DNA of 64,000 nucleotides from Plumapathes pennacea (Eukaryota > Cnidaria > Anthozoa > Antipatharia > Myriopathidae), in contig OZ038469.1 in NCBI GenBank assembly GCA_964036295.1, positions 6,588,067 to 6,652,066 of the forward strand, written 5' to 3'. The notes under the pieces were generated by a model. The model saw only the letters and a program-made list of their open reading frames with translations. It was not told the DNA's origin and did not search any database. Positions 44,941 through 55,416 of this stretch are shown in pieces. Position numbers and translations under genes: made by a program. The stretch's first letter is position 1, and each line of letters opens with the position of its first letter.

Positions 44941-46688
44941 CTGAGACTACGTGTATCAGTTTATTCGTATAATCTATAAGTTTCAGCCGGGAAAGACTTG
45001 CACTTTTCTGCTAAATCCGACAAGATAGGATACCGGATATTATTATATGGTCCCTTTATAAAAAGTTCGCGGTTTGATTTCTGATTTAATGATTTATAAA
45101 CATGTAGGTCCAAGGCCAACCGTCACTTTGCGCAGTTTGAACAATGCATAAGGGTGAAGCAGACGCAACATATTAGACTTAGATTTCATTGAACCTTTTG
45201 AATTGGAATCTGATCGAAGATTTTATGTGAGATTATACTCCTTCTCCTTCTGTGGTTACCTGTGAATTACGTGTGGTGGCCATATTTAACTTTAACGCGC
45301 AAAATTCCGAGCAAGAACAGAGTTAAATGCTTCACAAGACACATCATTTGTGCTCACAATGAAAACAATTTGCTGGGAATGTACAGAGATACCACGAGTA
45401 ACTGCTGTGATTAAACAGATACATTTCCGGGTACTACAGTATTTTTAAGCAGCAGCAGCTCAGAAAACGAGGAAAGTGTTGCAAGTCTTGGGTAACCATT
45501 TAATTAGCATAAGACAATCGTTACACAACACGCTAATCCCACGGGGTTAAGTTAATAACTATGCACGATTGGAATATAGGTTTGTGATCAGTGGAGTTCA
45601 CCTTCCTCTCTCGTATGATTTTGGTGGGTTTTCACGATCGGTTTGTTTTCTTGATAAATAGATAATACAAACAGAAAACTGTTCATAGTTCTATTTTGTC
45701 ATATCATTTCAACATAGCAGTGTCACGCTGTCACATCTTTTTCGGCTTTTAAGTTTAATTGGACCCGTTGGTGGAACTCAAAAAAACACCGGAGCTATTT
45801 TGGCTAAAGCTGCAATATTAAAGGCAATTTCCTTACCCGGCTCACTCTGCTGAGCTCACATCTGTAACCAGATTTGTTTGACCCTTCAAAAGCTCACTTT
45901 CACGCACGTTTTAAAGTGCTCCGTTATTCAGTTTTCCGCTGCTCAAACAAAATTACACCTTCACTAATCACTAGTAACAATCGTCATGTTTTAAAGACCC
46001 TGCAAGACCCTGCATCCGACCCTCCAGATAGAAACATCATTCGATTACACGTCTGTGGACGCCTATGCTCGGTCAGCGGTATCACATATTTCATATAAAA
46101 CCCAACCACATACAAACGAAGGGCATCTGTTGGGTCTATATGACACTATATGTATTCATAGTATTTTCTTTTAAAATCGGAACAACACTTGCAAGCACAT
46201 GTTATCACACTTGCTTCTCATCTGTTGGTCTTAGTCAAAGCATCAATTGAAACTATGCCATCATTTTGGTAGACATTGAGCGATGTCAATACGTTTTTTG
46301 CAGAACTATACTTTTACTGAAAATTAGCTGAAATCAAGGTCATAACATATGGTGCTTGATTGGGGTCAAAATTCAAACATTTAAATTTAGTGCAATTTCA
46401 AATTTGTCTTACACACTGCACATCGAATCATAGCATGAGTGGCGAATTCAAACGATTGAGTGATAAATGTTTTGTTTTGAATGGCGAATTGTATGTGATA
46501 TCTACCGCTATTTGTGCTGGATGGCAAATTCTTTTAATTCAGGGTTGCACATGGATTAGATGGTGAATTCAAACACGCACACGAATTGAATGTCAAATTC
46601 CATCATCCAGGCATTCCATGTGCTAAAACTCCCAAGATCCTTTGCACCACTGTGAGCACGTTACAATAAAGCCTCTTCAGCTGGACTG
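44941..46688. other. Non-coding; degenerate ATGGCGAATTC repeats near the end
   Basis: No gene. Between 46350 and 46605 the words TCAAAATTCAAAC, GTGGCGAATTCAAAC, ATGGCGAATTG, ATGGCAAATTC, ATGGTGAATTCAAAC and ATGTCAAATTCC recur every 30-80 bp, suggesting a decayed short repeat. Confidence 0.4.
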
Positions 46689-47481
46689 TTGATGGAATCG
46701 TCTTCCGAGATCGTCCGCGAGTGTGCACGTCTCATCCAGGCTGCAGAGCAGGTAGCAGCTCCACGAAGCGCTTTTGCAAGCAGAGGAACTGAAAACAACA
46801 CTTTGAGCCAGCCACGTCAGGCCATCAATCAACCCAGATCGGCTATCGAGGAGCATCGCCGATTTTTCGGTTTCTGGCCTTCTGCATCTGTCAGCCGTGG
46901 GGGGAGGCACTTCCCTCGGGTTCCACTGCGGGAAGGCAAGTTCACCCATACACCCACCCGTACTTGGGTCCCAAAAAGAACACGTTCAACAAGAAACCCT
47001 CCCATCAACAACTGAATGGATAGCATTGACCATGGTGGGTTTGGGTGAGCAAAAAATAACGTTTGAGAAGGGAGACCCAGCCATGTGCATGCGAAAATTA
47101 CGGAGGCGTTCCCCACATTAAACAAAGTGGGAGGTTACAAAATCCTGCATATGGCGGAGGGTCACTCCAAATCGCTCATCGCCTTACCCATGCCTGCGGG
47201 GGGTTATGGAGTCCCATATCTCAAAAGCGTTCCGGGGCAGGCGAAAGACTACATCAGGCCCATCAAAGTTGAAAACAGTACCAATATGGGAAATGAGGTG
47301 AGTTGACTAATGCCATCTTCCACCAGGTGGTCTAAATTTAACTTAATTGGTATTTTTTTCTTAGGAAAATGAACAATCCCCCAAAGTGAACTGTGTGAAC
47401 TGTCAGCAGTCGGTGTCAATGACCCAGATTCGGGCTCACCAAGATCACTGGTACTGGGGGCACTTCAAGACAAGTTCAAAG
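46689..47481 (+). pseudogene. Multicopy cnidarian gene with Cys/His motif (HECT-associated type)
   Basis: Exon 1 holds EIVRECARLIQAAEQVAAPR, then, after one frame change, ETLPSTTEWIALTMVGLGEQ and KITFEKGDPA, then, after another near 47085, KITEAFPTLNKVGGYKILHM, GYGVPYLKSVPGQAKDYIRP and donor GTGAGT at 47298. Exon 2 (47365-47481, phase 0) has NCVNCQQSVSMTQIRAHQDH, a CxxC...HxxxxH zinc-binding pattern, and donor GTACAA. I recognise this as the N-terminal part of a family that in cnidarians often ends in a HECT ubiquitin ligase domain; no HECT domain follows here. Two frameshifts make it a pseudogene. Confidence 0.5.
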
Positions 47482-48299
47482 GTACAATAACTCATTGAGT
47501 ATAACATGAAATGCAGTTGATCCATATGAACTGCCAGCAAACCCCCCCTCCCCCAACCCCTATCTTCCTCTGGCTTATATATAAATGATGCACCTTAGGT
47601 ACAGTGGTAATTAAAGACTTGAAATATCACAATCAGAAACTCAAATCATGGACACGTGTACCAAGTTACTTTGACATGTACTTCACTCGATCAGTTACAA
47701 AAATGTTGATGCACACTTGTTAATTCACGCTCCAAAATGGGCTAAACCCAATGTTCTACTAATCACTAATTACTAGTTACTAATCTACTAATTACTAGTT
47801 CCCAATCTTCTTTTAGTCAATTATCACAGCCACGCCCGAATCCTGAGGTGGGTACCATGGGGGTTAGTTTTAATGGATTGAGAACTGGGCCAGAAAATTA
47901 TTTTTCCCGCCAAATATAAAGTTTCTACGGCGATTCAGCTTCATTTGCGTATATTCCAATTAAACCTCGACCCCTTCATAACAATATGCGAGAACTAAAA
48001 AGATGCTTCTGAGGGAAGCTTGCTGTGGCGAAAAGAGCAACAACTTGCCTCTCAAAAAAGGTAAATACTGCATTTCAACAGTTTTTCTCAAAATCTAAAA
48101 CCATAGAACCACACTTCGGTCTATTTCCTATTACTTTGTCGGGTTGACTGCAAGTGAAATGAAATTTCAGTTAGGGAAAATTTGTAACGAAAATTATGTA
48201 TTTTGGTGGTTCTCAGATGAAACCTGAAGCATGATATATACATGTCACGCTGGGAAGCAAGCGACGGAGGGCTCCACGGAGGAGCCCCAGCACATCTCA
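47482..48299. other. Non-coding stretch
   Basis: Contains a C-rich run (47545-47570) and a short ACTAATTACTAGTTACTAAT repeat at 47755-47805. No gene recognised. Confidence 0.45.
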
Positions 48300-49610
48300 G
48301 AAGACTCGCTTCCCCCTCGGAGAACTAAGCAAACAGCGGGCTGCACTCCAAGAGAAGTGTTTGTCTAAATCTAAAAAGCTCACTGCTTTAAAGAGGAAAC
48401 TGCAGCGCCTTTGAAATAATGTAAACACTATTGACCTTGGTAAAATGAGGAATGTGAGGGAAGAGTTGTGTGAGGGCCCAGATGAGGAAGAAAACGTTAA
48501 TGGTTGTTTCAGGATGCCTGCCAGAATTTCGTCCATCGTTGGCATCATTTTACTTAAATTTAGAGCAACAAACAGGTGAAGAGCTGCTTTGGTTCAAGTG
48601 GTTTTGGGAGGGGATGGGGCTCCTTTTGGCAAGGATGATTCTGCTTGTTCCTGGCTGGTAAGTTTTCTAAATAGGGGAAAGCATATTTTGAGCAGCAATG
48701 AAAACTTTCTGATATTTGGATCAAATTGTTCAGAAAACTCGCCTGTCATGAAAATGTGAAGGAACTTGTCAAAGATATTTCAGAAATGGAGAAGAAAACA
48801 TTTCATGTAAATGAAAGAGAAATCAAGTTCAAATTTTCCGAGTTCCCAAATGACCTAAAAATTATGGCATTTTTAGCAGGAGAGTTATCTGTAAGTGCAA
48901 AGTCCTTTTCAACTTATGGAAATGCTAGCACTGCTGATTACGATGACCCACAGGGGACATTTGGATCAGGCCCTGATCATACCTGGCAACCATGGAGCTA
49001 CAGCAGTAGGGTATCTATCTCAAAGCAAGTAGACAAATTTCAGGAGAAAGTAAACAAGCAAAAAATTTCGGCAACAGGAAAGCGAAAGAAAGTAACAGAA
49101 TTCATTGCTTCCAAGAAAAGTAGGCAGGAATTTGAGCCTTTGATTGGTCTATTTGTAGACAGGGCACATGTTGAACCCCTTCATCCTAAGAATGCCTGCC
49201 AACAGATTTTCAGGGCTATTTTTTTACGAAAGTATTGGAAAGTCAGCTCTTTCAGCAGCAGTATCACAATTTGATTCTGTTCCTCCATCCTCCCGTTTTG
49301 GTAGACTTGTAAACTACCTTACACAAAAGGCAAAAATGGGTCGCCTTGCTAACAAAATCAGGCGATGGTTTAATGAAACCAAAGGCTCTGGTAAAAATTT
49401 TCAATACCGTTTTACTGGGCAAGATTCTCGATCATTTTTGCACTATTTTATGGATCTTATTGATGCTATAAAGCAGCCAAGTAATTCAGTTAGGCAAACA
49501 TTCTCCCTTCATGTTTTTGCTTACATTTGCCTTCAGTTAAGGTGTTAGGACTGGCTCAGGGTCAAAAAATTAACTGCCCATATTATTTAACTACATTGAT
49601 TATTATTATC
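48300..49610 (+). pseudogene. Multicopy cnidarian gene, GDGAPFGKDD family
   Basis: Coding-like blocks in changing frames: KCLSKSKKLTALKRKLQR near 48355, GDGAPFGKDDSACSWLVSFL and HILSSNENFLIFG near 48610-48720, VKFKFSEFPNDLKIMAFLAG-like residues (here IKFKFSEFPNDLKIMAFLAG) from 48726, VTEFIASKKSRQEFEPLIGL, then, after a shift near 49200, SALSAAVSQFDSVPPSSRFG and FNETKGSGKNFQYRFTGQDS, ending RC-stop near 49548. I know this set of motifs as a repeated, unnamed cnidarian protein family whose role is unknown; an RNase H-type core is plausible. At least three frame breaks show that this copy is dead. Confidence 0.55.
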
Positions 49611-50370
49611 ATAAAGGATTAAATACGAAAGATGAAGACTATCTGATCACCAGATTTCTAGATATCTGCTGTTGAAGTTGGTTGCTACGTGTGCTATTTT
49701 TATGGAGCTAACGGAAATTATGGTCAGTGGCGCTCTCTGGGCATGCGTGGTGGCATGTTTTCAGTGATGAACACGATATGTGTCCTCGATCATTCGTGTG
49801 ATACATGTGTCCACAAAAACAGTATGGCGGGGTTAGATTGAAAGGCCTTTCCACCTTGGTTTTCGCCAGCTGAGGCCTTTCCTTACCGCTCCTCTTTCCA
49901 TCCTCGCTTTGTGAGCTCTTCACTGGAAATACAAAGAGCATGATCCTTCGCCAGACCCACGAAATTCATGCGCAGTTGAAGACCTTTGTTTGACATGCTC
50001 ATATGAAACTGAAGCATGTACATGATCGTCGCTAGACTAAGTACATATTCAGAAATAGTAGAGATCATATAGAAAAGTAGCAAGCAGCAACCCTGGCGCT
50101 CCTTATGGTCAGAGCAAAGGGAAAACCGGCCAAGTGTCCCGGCCAAGGGAAAAAAAAAAGCTGAAACTGTGTTCTTACTGTTCGGCGCATGTTTTTAATC
50201 AGCATTCGTTTAGTTTTCCATCACGGTATTAAAGCTGGAAGGTCGTTTTCATATTTTGAAGCCTGCCGAGAATGTGAAGCATCTCCTTTATCTATTCAAG
50301 AACTAAATGTTTCCATTGTTGCAGGGACAAAGTTTATTTCTTTCGTGAGATATCCAGTCCCTCGGGAATT
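49611..50370. other. Non-coding stretch
   Basis: Nothing recognised. Confidence 0.4.
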
Positions 50371-50781
50371 GGTGGGATGCCGGTAAACTCCATGTCAAAA
50401 AGCTCTCAATGCAATATGCAATCCGGAAAAAGCAATTAACAAGACGGTATGAGAAAAAAGTCCAAAAACAACTGCGAAACACAAAGCGAAAAATGGACTC
50501 TCTGGGTCATGAAAGCAATACGGAGATACCACAAAATTAAAACGAAATTAGAAAAAATTGAACTCAACCAAGCCTGCGGACTCATCATCCACACTTGCAC
50601 TGATTGGCACAAAAAATGCTACAAAATATTTCCTGGATCAAAAAGAAAGTCGATGACAACACCATTTCGGGTTCAAAACGACTGTCAAGCACAAACTCTC
50701 CTCGAGCTGGCTGGGACCTCCCGACAAAAATAGCAGATCTAAAACAGATTGCTAGTGTCTCCAAAACCCTGGATCTCTGAT
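50371..50781 (+). pseudogene. LINE fragment between endonuclease and RT
   Basis: Frame-shifting pieces include KQLTRRYEKKVQKQLRNTKR, KLEKIELNQACGLIIHTCTD and WHKKCYKIFPG. This resembles the linker of L1/Tx1-group ORF2 proteins just before the RT, where a WxxxGEKxxxYFxxLE motif sits. Short and damaged. Confidence 0.5.
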
Positions 50782-50884
50782 AAGTTAATCTCTCTTTAAC
50801 TTTTTTACATATCTATTACACAATTTTATCTACCCCTCATGACTGATTCTTTTTCTTTCCCTTTCTAAATACCTTCATTCAACA

Positions 50885-51075
50885 ATTCTATCAAATTAAC
50901 TTCCATCAATGTTCATGGCCTTTGCCAGCAGAATAAAAGAACTGCTATTTTTTACTCTTTAAAAAGCCATCACATTGATTTTTGCTTCCTTCAAGAAGTT
51001 TTCAACTCTTCTACAGATGAACTGGCCTGGTCAAACATCCCATGTGACTCTAAAACTCCATTTGCACACGCTAAA
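50885..51075 (+). pseudogene. LINE endonuclease N-terminal fragment
   Basis: IKLTSINVHGLCQQNKRTAI then HHIDFCFLQEVFNSSTDELA is the start of an APE-type LINE endonuclease (LNVxGL ... FLQE). It stops at the left end of the Harbinger element at 51051. It lies downstream of the RT-proximal piece, the reverse of their order in an intact LINE, so two different insertions or a rearrangement are involved. Confidence 0.5.
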
Positions 51076-51118
51076 ATAACAGCATGGCACCCCCAAAAAT
51101 TAGCACCGTACCGACATT

Positions 51119-52930
51119 TGTGACCATTCATGGGAAAACCAACAACCGTTTTCCATTATAACGGGTAAAACTAACGATTTCCTAATGCTTTTCCAGAAAA
51201 AGCTAACACTTTCCAGAAAGCGTTATAACGGTCTGGCTGCCATTGCTTAACGCTTTGGCTGCTTATGCCTAACGCTTTGCCAAAGTGTTTATAACGCTTT
51301 GGCTTCAACAGCCTAATGGCTTTGCTAACGGCCAGGGCTTCAGAAACTAATGCTTTCCCAAAAAAGTTATAACGGCCCGGTTCCAAGAACTTGCGCCGTC
51401 CAAGCATCGCATGATTACGTTACCAGCCACCTGACCACAACACAAAGAAATCCCGGTTTGTGAATTTCAAAGTTCAACTCAACCGACGCTACGTTTTCCG
51501 GTCACTCGACTAAACGTCGATCTGATGAATACTGAAGGAAATGAATATTGTTTCCTTTAGTGGCACAAGTCAGTTGAGAATGTTGGAATTATTATTGGAG
51601 AGTGGGTTTACCTTACGACCTTGCATGGTTGTCCATGTGATGTCAACAGTGATCCAGTGTAAACACTGTATCTCGAAGTTTGCAACGTGCGGTCTCCAGC
51701 GACAACTGCTGAACAGTAGTGATGTTGGAATCCATTTGACAATAATTATCGTCAAAATCACATATTTCTAACACTAGTCTCACTCCAATCGAACCAAAAC
51801 TAACAGTGGACTTCATTGACATTCGATTCCTAAATCCCTCGGGGACTTTGCATGAGCCCGAAAGTGAATCAATCTTGTACCCAGACCCTACAATGTCTAG
51901 TAGCATAATGGTGCGAATGCATTCTCCATGTCCCGAATATTATGTGGCTCTAAAGCAGTGAGTCGAGGAGCAAACGCGTTCTCCTTCAAGAGAACAAGCA
52001 CGCTGTTTACAATGGAGTGCTTTGTCACGGTGATATCGGTCAACATTTCCCCCCCGCCCCCACCGCCTCAAATTGCTATTTGTTCTGAACATGGCGGCTG
52101 AACGGCGTGAATGCGGAGAGGACAGATTCTGTATTGTTTTGAAGCGGAAGAGCTTCAAGTAGGTCTCTGTAGTAGTAAGGGTAGGTTTTTAATGCTCAAT
52201 TCAACAAATCCCAACCAAAATTTTAACAAGAGTACTGCTCCGTCTCCGTATGCTTTGCTTGTCACTGATGCTTTGGCAACAAAAACAAACAGAAGTAGGA
52301 AGTAGTACCAGTACACAAACATCAGCTGCTACTCCCGAGACCTTGGCTTTGGAATCTTTGTTAGTCAATTGCTGGGCAGTCGTGGCTTGGTCGTGGTCAA
52401 GTGTGAGGGCAAATTGTGTTGCCGGAACACATCGCTCACGTGACTCAAATCCCCATCATATTGCGCGCAGATTTCTAACGGTTTGGCTTTAAGTGTTGAA
52501 CCCTTTCAAAAAGCCTTTGTCATAAGCGTTACAATGGTTTGGCTCAGAAATCAATAACGCTTTCCCGAAAGCATTATAACAGTTTGGCTCCAAAATCTAA
52601 CGCTTTCCCGAAAGCATTATAACAGTCTTGCTGCCATTCCTTAACACTTTGCCAAAGCGTTATAATGGTTTGGCTGCTAACACCTAATGCTTTGCCAAAG
52701 CATTATAACGGTTTGGCTGCTAACACTTAACGCTTTGCTAAAGCGTTATAACGGTTTGGCAGTTAACGCTTAACGGTTTACTCCAAGCGTTAAAACGGTT
52801 TAGCTCCAGGGAGCTAACGCTTTCCCAGAGCGTTACTAAAAAAAAAATAATAAATAAGTAAAGGGTTACCTAACACTTAACGGCCTCTAATGGATAACTG
52901 TTATTGTTGGTTTTCACATGAATGGTCACA
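51119..52930. mobile_element. Satellite-like element with 27-bp inverted ends
   Basis: TGTGACCATTCATGGGAAAA at the left (27 bp in all) is inverted at 52904-52930 with one mismatch. Inside are two arrays of a degenerate unit combining AACGCTTTGCCAAAGCGTTA and TAACGGTTTGGCTGCT (51150-51400 and 52495-52830) around about 1.1 kb of unique sequence. The unit is itself palindromic (AACGCTTTgcCAAAGCGTT). No transposase gene is present. It sits directly inside the left end of the Harbinger element. Confidence 0.65.
51410..52490. other. Unique middle of the satellite-like element
   Basis: Frames at 51541-52490 have no motif. One GC-rich patch (CCCCCCGCCCCCACCGCC) lies near 52050. No gene recognised. 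Confidence 0.35.
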
Positions 52931-53009
52931 TTTTTCCGGCACAGCACCTCACAATGACAAAAATGTGCGTGTGAACATGCAACAGCCACTCTTGTTATGA
53001 AAAATACTT

Positions 53010-53605
53010 TGCGCATGCATATATTTGCAAAGCATGGATATGAACGGGAATCAAGTGGACGAACGAGGCATCGGAGGCACTCTTGGAACTGGGCAGACAA
53101 AAGTATTCAGTATGCTCTTGAAAATACAAAATCCTCGAAGGAAACACGAGGAGTATATCAGACGCTGAAAGTAAGTGCTTGTAAATAGCAATGCCATAGT
53201 ATTTATACCAAGGCAAACCTTCGATTACCAGCCATTTCGTCTGTGATCAGTTCGCCTTCAAAGGCATGTCTGTACATCTGATATTTGCATGTATATTAGC
53301 AGTTACATTTGGCAAGTTTTAATTTATTACACTGTCAGGTACAGATGGAAAACAAGGGTTACAAAGATTATAGTGTCCAAGATTTGGTGAATAAAATGAA
53401 GAAATTAAGACAGAAATACAAAGCAGAGAAAGACAAGAGTAGGAGTGGTACAGGAAGAGGGAAAAAGTGGAAGTTCTTTGATACAATGGACCAGATAATG
53501 TGTGACAAGCCCAATGTGCAGCCAGCACTTGTCATTGACTCCACTCCAGCTTCCACTTCGGTTGGAGTAGTGGATCATCATTACACAGGTCAAGTAATTG
53601 GTTTG
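53010..53605 (+). pseudogene. Harbinger Myb/SANT-like accessory gene, copy 2
   Basis: Exon 1 (to 53170, donor GTAAGT) starts WTNEASEALLELGRQK. After a 1-nt change at an AAAA run near 53100 it continues as SIQYALENTKSSKETRGVYQ-TLK. Exon 2, from acceptor GTCAG at 53334-53338, continues in phase 0: VQMENKGYKDYSVQDLVNKM, KKLRQKYKAEKDKSRSGTGR, GKKWKFFDTMDQIM, then PNVQPALVIDSTPASTSVGV. Tryptophan, the KMxxLxxxYK helix and the TGRGKKWxFFDxMD end mark a trihelix Myb/SANT-like domain of Harbinger elements. It is the partner of the transposase on the other strand. Confidence 0.65.
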
Positions 53606-53972
53606 CCAGTATGTCATTTTTGTCAAAATGTATTTTACAATTATATTTTATACCAAGTTTACTCATATAACTTTTATTTATCAGAACTATATTATTTTAA
53701 TGCACCAGTCAGTTGAAACTCTAGCCCATACCAGGGAATTAATTAGCACTTCCCCTCTGTAGCCCAAAAGCATTTCTATCAAAGTTAGAGTTACAGATGA
53801 AACCACATCTGACTTTAGTTTGAGAATTTCTGTGAAGTTGCTGTTGAAGTTCCTGTGTTCTTTCCTTTGTTGTTAAAGATATAAATAAAGTGGTTATAGC
53901 CTGATATATGCCATTGTATTGAGTTAGATACCCCGACACCTGAATCAACTACTCCTAACCTCTGGGAATACA

Positions 53973-54003
<31 letters not shown>

Positions 54004-54020
54004 AAAAAAAAAAAAAAAAA
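53973..54020. repeat. C21-A27 homopolymer junction
   Basis: Twenty-one C residues (53973-53993) are followed at once by 27 A residues (53994-54020). Lengths in such runs are unreliable in any assembly. The A run followed by GCAAATAAAT could be the tail of a reverse-transcribed insertion. Confidence 0.9.
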
Positions 54021-54560
54021 GCAAATAAATATAATAAACACAGCTGGGGAAGACAACAAAACAGTGGGTGGGAGGGGAAGGAGGGTCGGGCCCGTGGACA
54101 GGGCAACAAGTCACACTGAAACAGTGGATGAAAGAAGGGAAAGGGATGGAACCCACACCCGCCACTGGCAAGCAATGAGGGAAGGGAAGTGACACTGAGA
54201 AGAGGGGGAACAAACAACGCTCTGCTCATGCCTCGGCCATGCAACACTAATGACGCCATTCCCATGAGACTGTTGACCTGCTCACGGTGACAGCTGACCC
54301 GGCTGATGCTAACTGCTGACCCAATGATATCACAGGCTGTGAACTGCAACAACACTAACCGCTCTTGGTTAACTTTGTTAAATGGCATTTAACTTCACCA
54401 AAAAAATAGTTTGAAGCTACACCAGGTAACCGTATAGTTTCATGAAACAATTGCAACTATACTACTCGTTTTGTCCTGCTCACTGTGACAATGTGCCATG
54501 GGATTCTTGGAACAACCACCACGCATCCTGTGAGGTCTGAAGCTACTACCCATCTCCAAC
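54021..54560. other. Between the two Harbinger genes
   Basis: No gene recognised. The reverse frames across the homopolymer region are compositional artefacts. Confidence 0.4.
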
Positions 54561-54564
54561 CCCA

Positions 54565-55236
54565 TTGTGTCACACTTCTAATTCGAAGTATTGTGCTAAG
54601 GCATCACGGATTTCGGCAGCATCGCTTGTTACTCTCTCTACTGCAGGTACCACTGCAGGTAGCTGGCCAAGGACATTTGCTCGAGCTGGAGCCAATCTTG
54701 TGAAAAGTTGTTGTTTTGCAGCTCGCAAATATTGTGTAATATACATGAAGCTGCCACAACGTTTACAAGTGTTTGGACCTGCATATCTACTCCCTTGAGA
54801 ATTTCTGGAATCTTCCCTTCCACCTTCCAAAGGTGTTTTCTACCATCATGCAAGCGCAGTTAAGTCTGTGGTTGAATTTCCTTTCAATACTGGGCGTACT
54901 GACATTTTCTGGGTACCCTTTCATTAACCAAGGGAGAAGTGGGTAAGCTGGGTCACCAAGGATGAGTGGTGGTATATTGCAACCCTGAATGGTTTGGCGT
55001 ACGTCGGCAGGAAAAAGCTCACCATCACTACCTTTCCTCAAGATGTCTGAGTTTGATAATACCCGCACATCGTGTACGCTTCCCGGCCAACCGACGACAA
55101 TATCTTGGAAGAGGTACTTGCAGTCTACAACGGCTTGCATGATGATACTGTGGTATCACTTGCGATTCACATAGTCCGCCTGGTTCACCGCTGGGGCAAT
55201 TATGGGAATGTGAGTTCCATCAATAGCCCCTGCACA
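54565..55236 (-). pseudogene. Harbinger transposase copy 2, 3' part
   Basis: Downstream part of the transposase on the reverse strand. It starts at the gypsy junction with AGAIDGTHIPIIAP (first Asp), then a TGA near 55170 (NRK-stop-YHSI), VVGWPGSVHDVRVLSNSDIL, LILGDPAYPLLPWLMKGYPE (second Asp) and VENTFGRWKGRF (Glu). A frameshift near 54795 leads into VVAASCILHNICELQNNN. The catalytic residues are intact, so the copy was active until fairly late. The 5' part lies beyond the gypsy element at 61905-62502. Confidence 0.8.
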
Positions 55237-55394
55237 TGTAGGGTCCAGGAAAACGGTAGTACGCAGCCCTCCCCCCTTAGTTAGGTCTTGCTTAGCTGTC
55301 ACGTGATGAGAGAGACACGAGGAGAGTGATGGCAAATAAAAGTATTGTTTTGAGTTCCGATAGCTTGATTTAGCTACGGTTCACGGGGCTAACA
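55237..55394 (+). repeat. Gypsy 5' LTR
   Basis: TGTAGGGTCC to GGGGCTAACA. It contains an AATAAAAG polyadenylation-type word about 50 bp before its end. Confidence 0.95.
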
Positions 55395-55397
55395 TTT

Positions 55398-55415
55398 TGG
55401 CGACCCCTGCCAGGA
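55398..55415 (+). promoter_or_regulatory. Primer-binding site
   Basis: TGGCGACCCCTGCCAGGA follows the 5' LTR with a 3-base gap, the usual place for the tRNA primer site. The tRNA was not identified. Confidence 0.6.
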
Positions 55416-55416
55416 C

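Noticed and set aside
53815-54388. Reverse-strand ORFs of 130-147 codons
   Set aside because: They run through the C21-A27 homopolymers, giving Gly and Phe runs; no domain.
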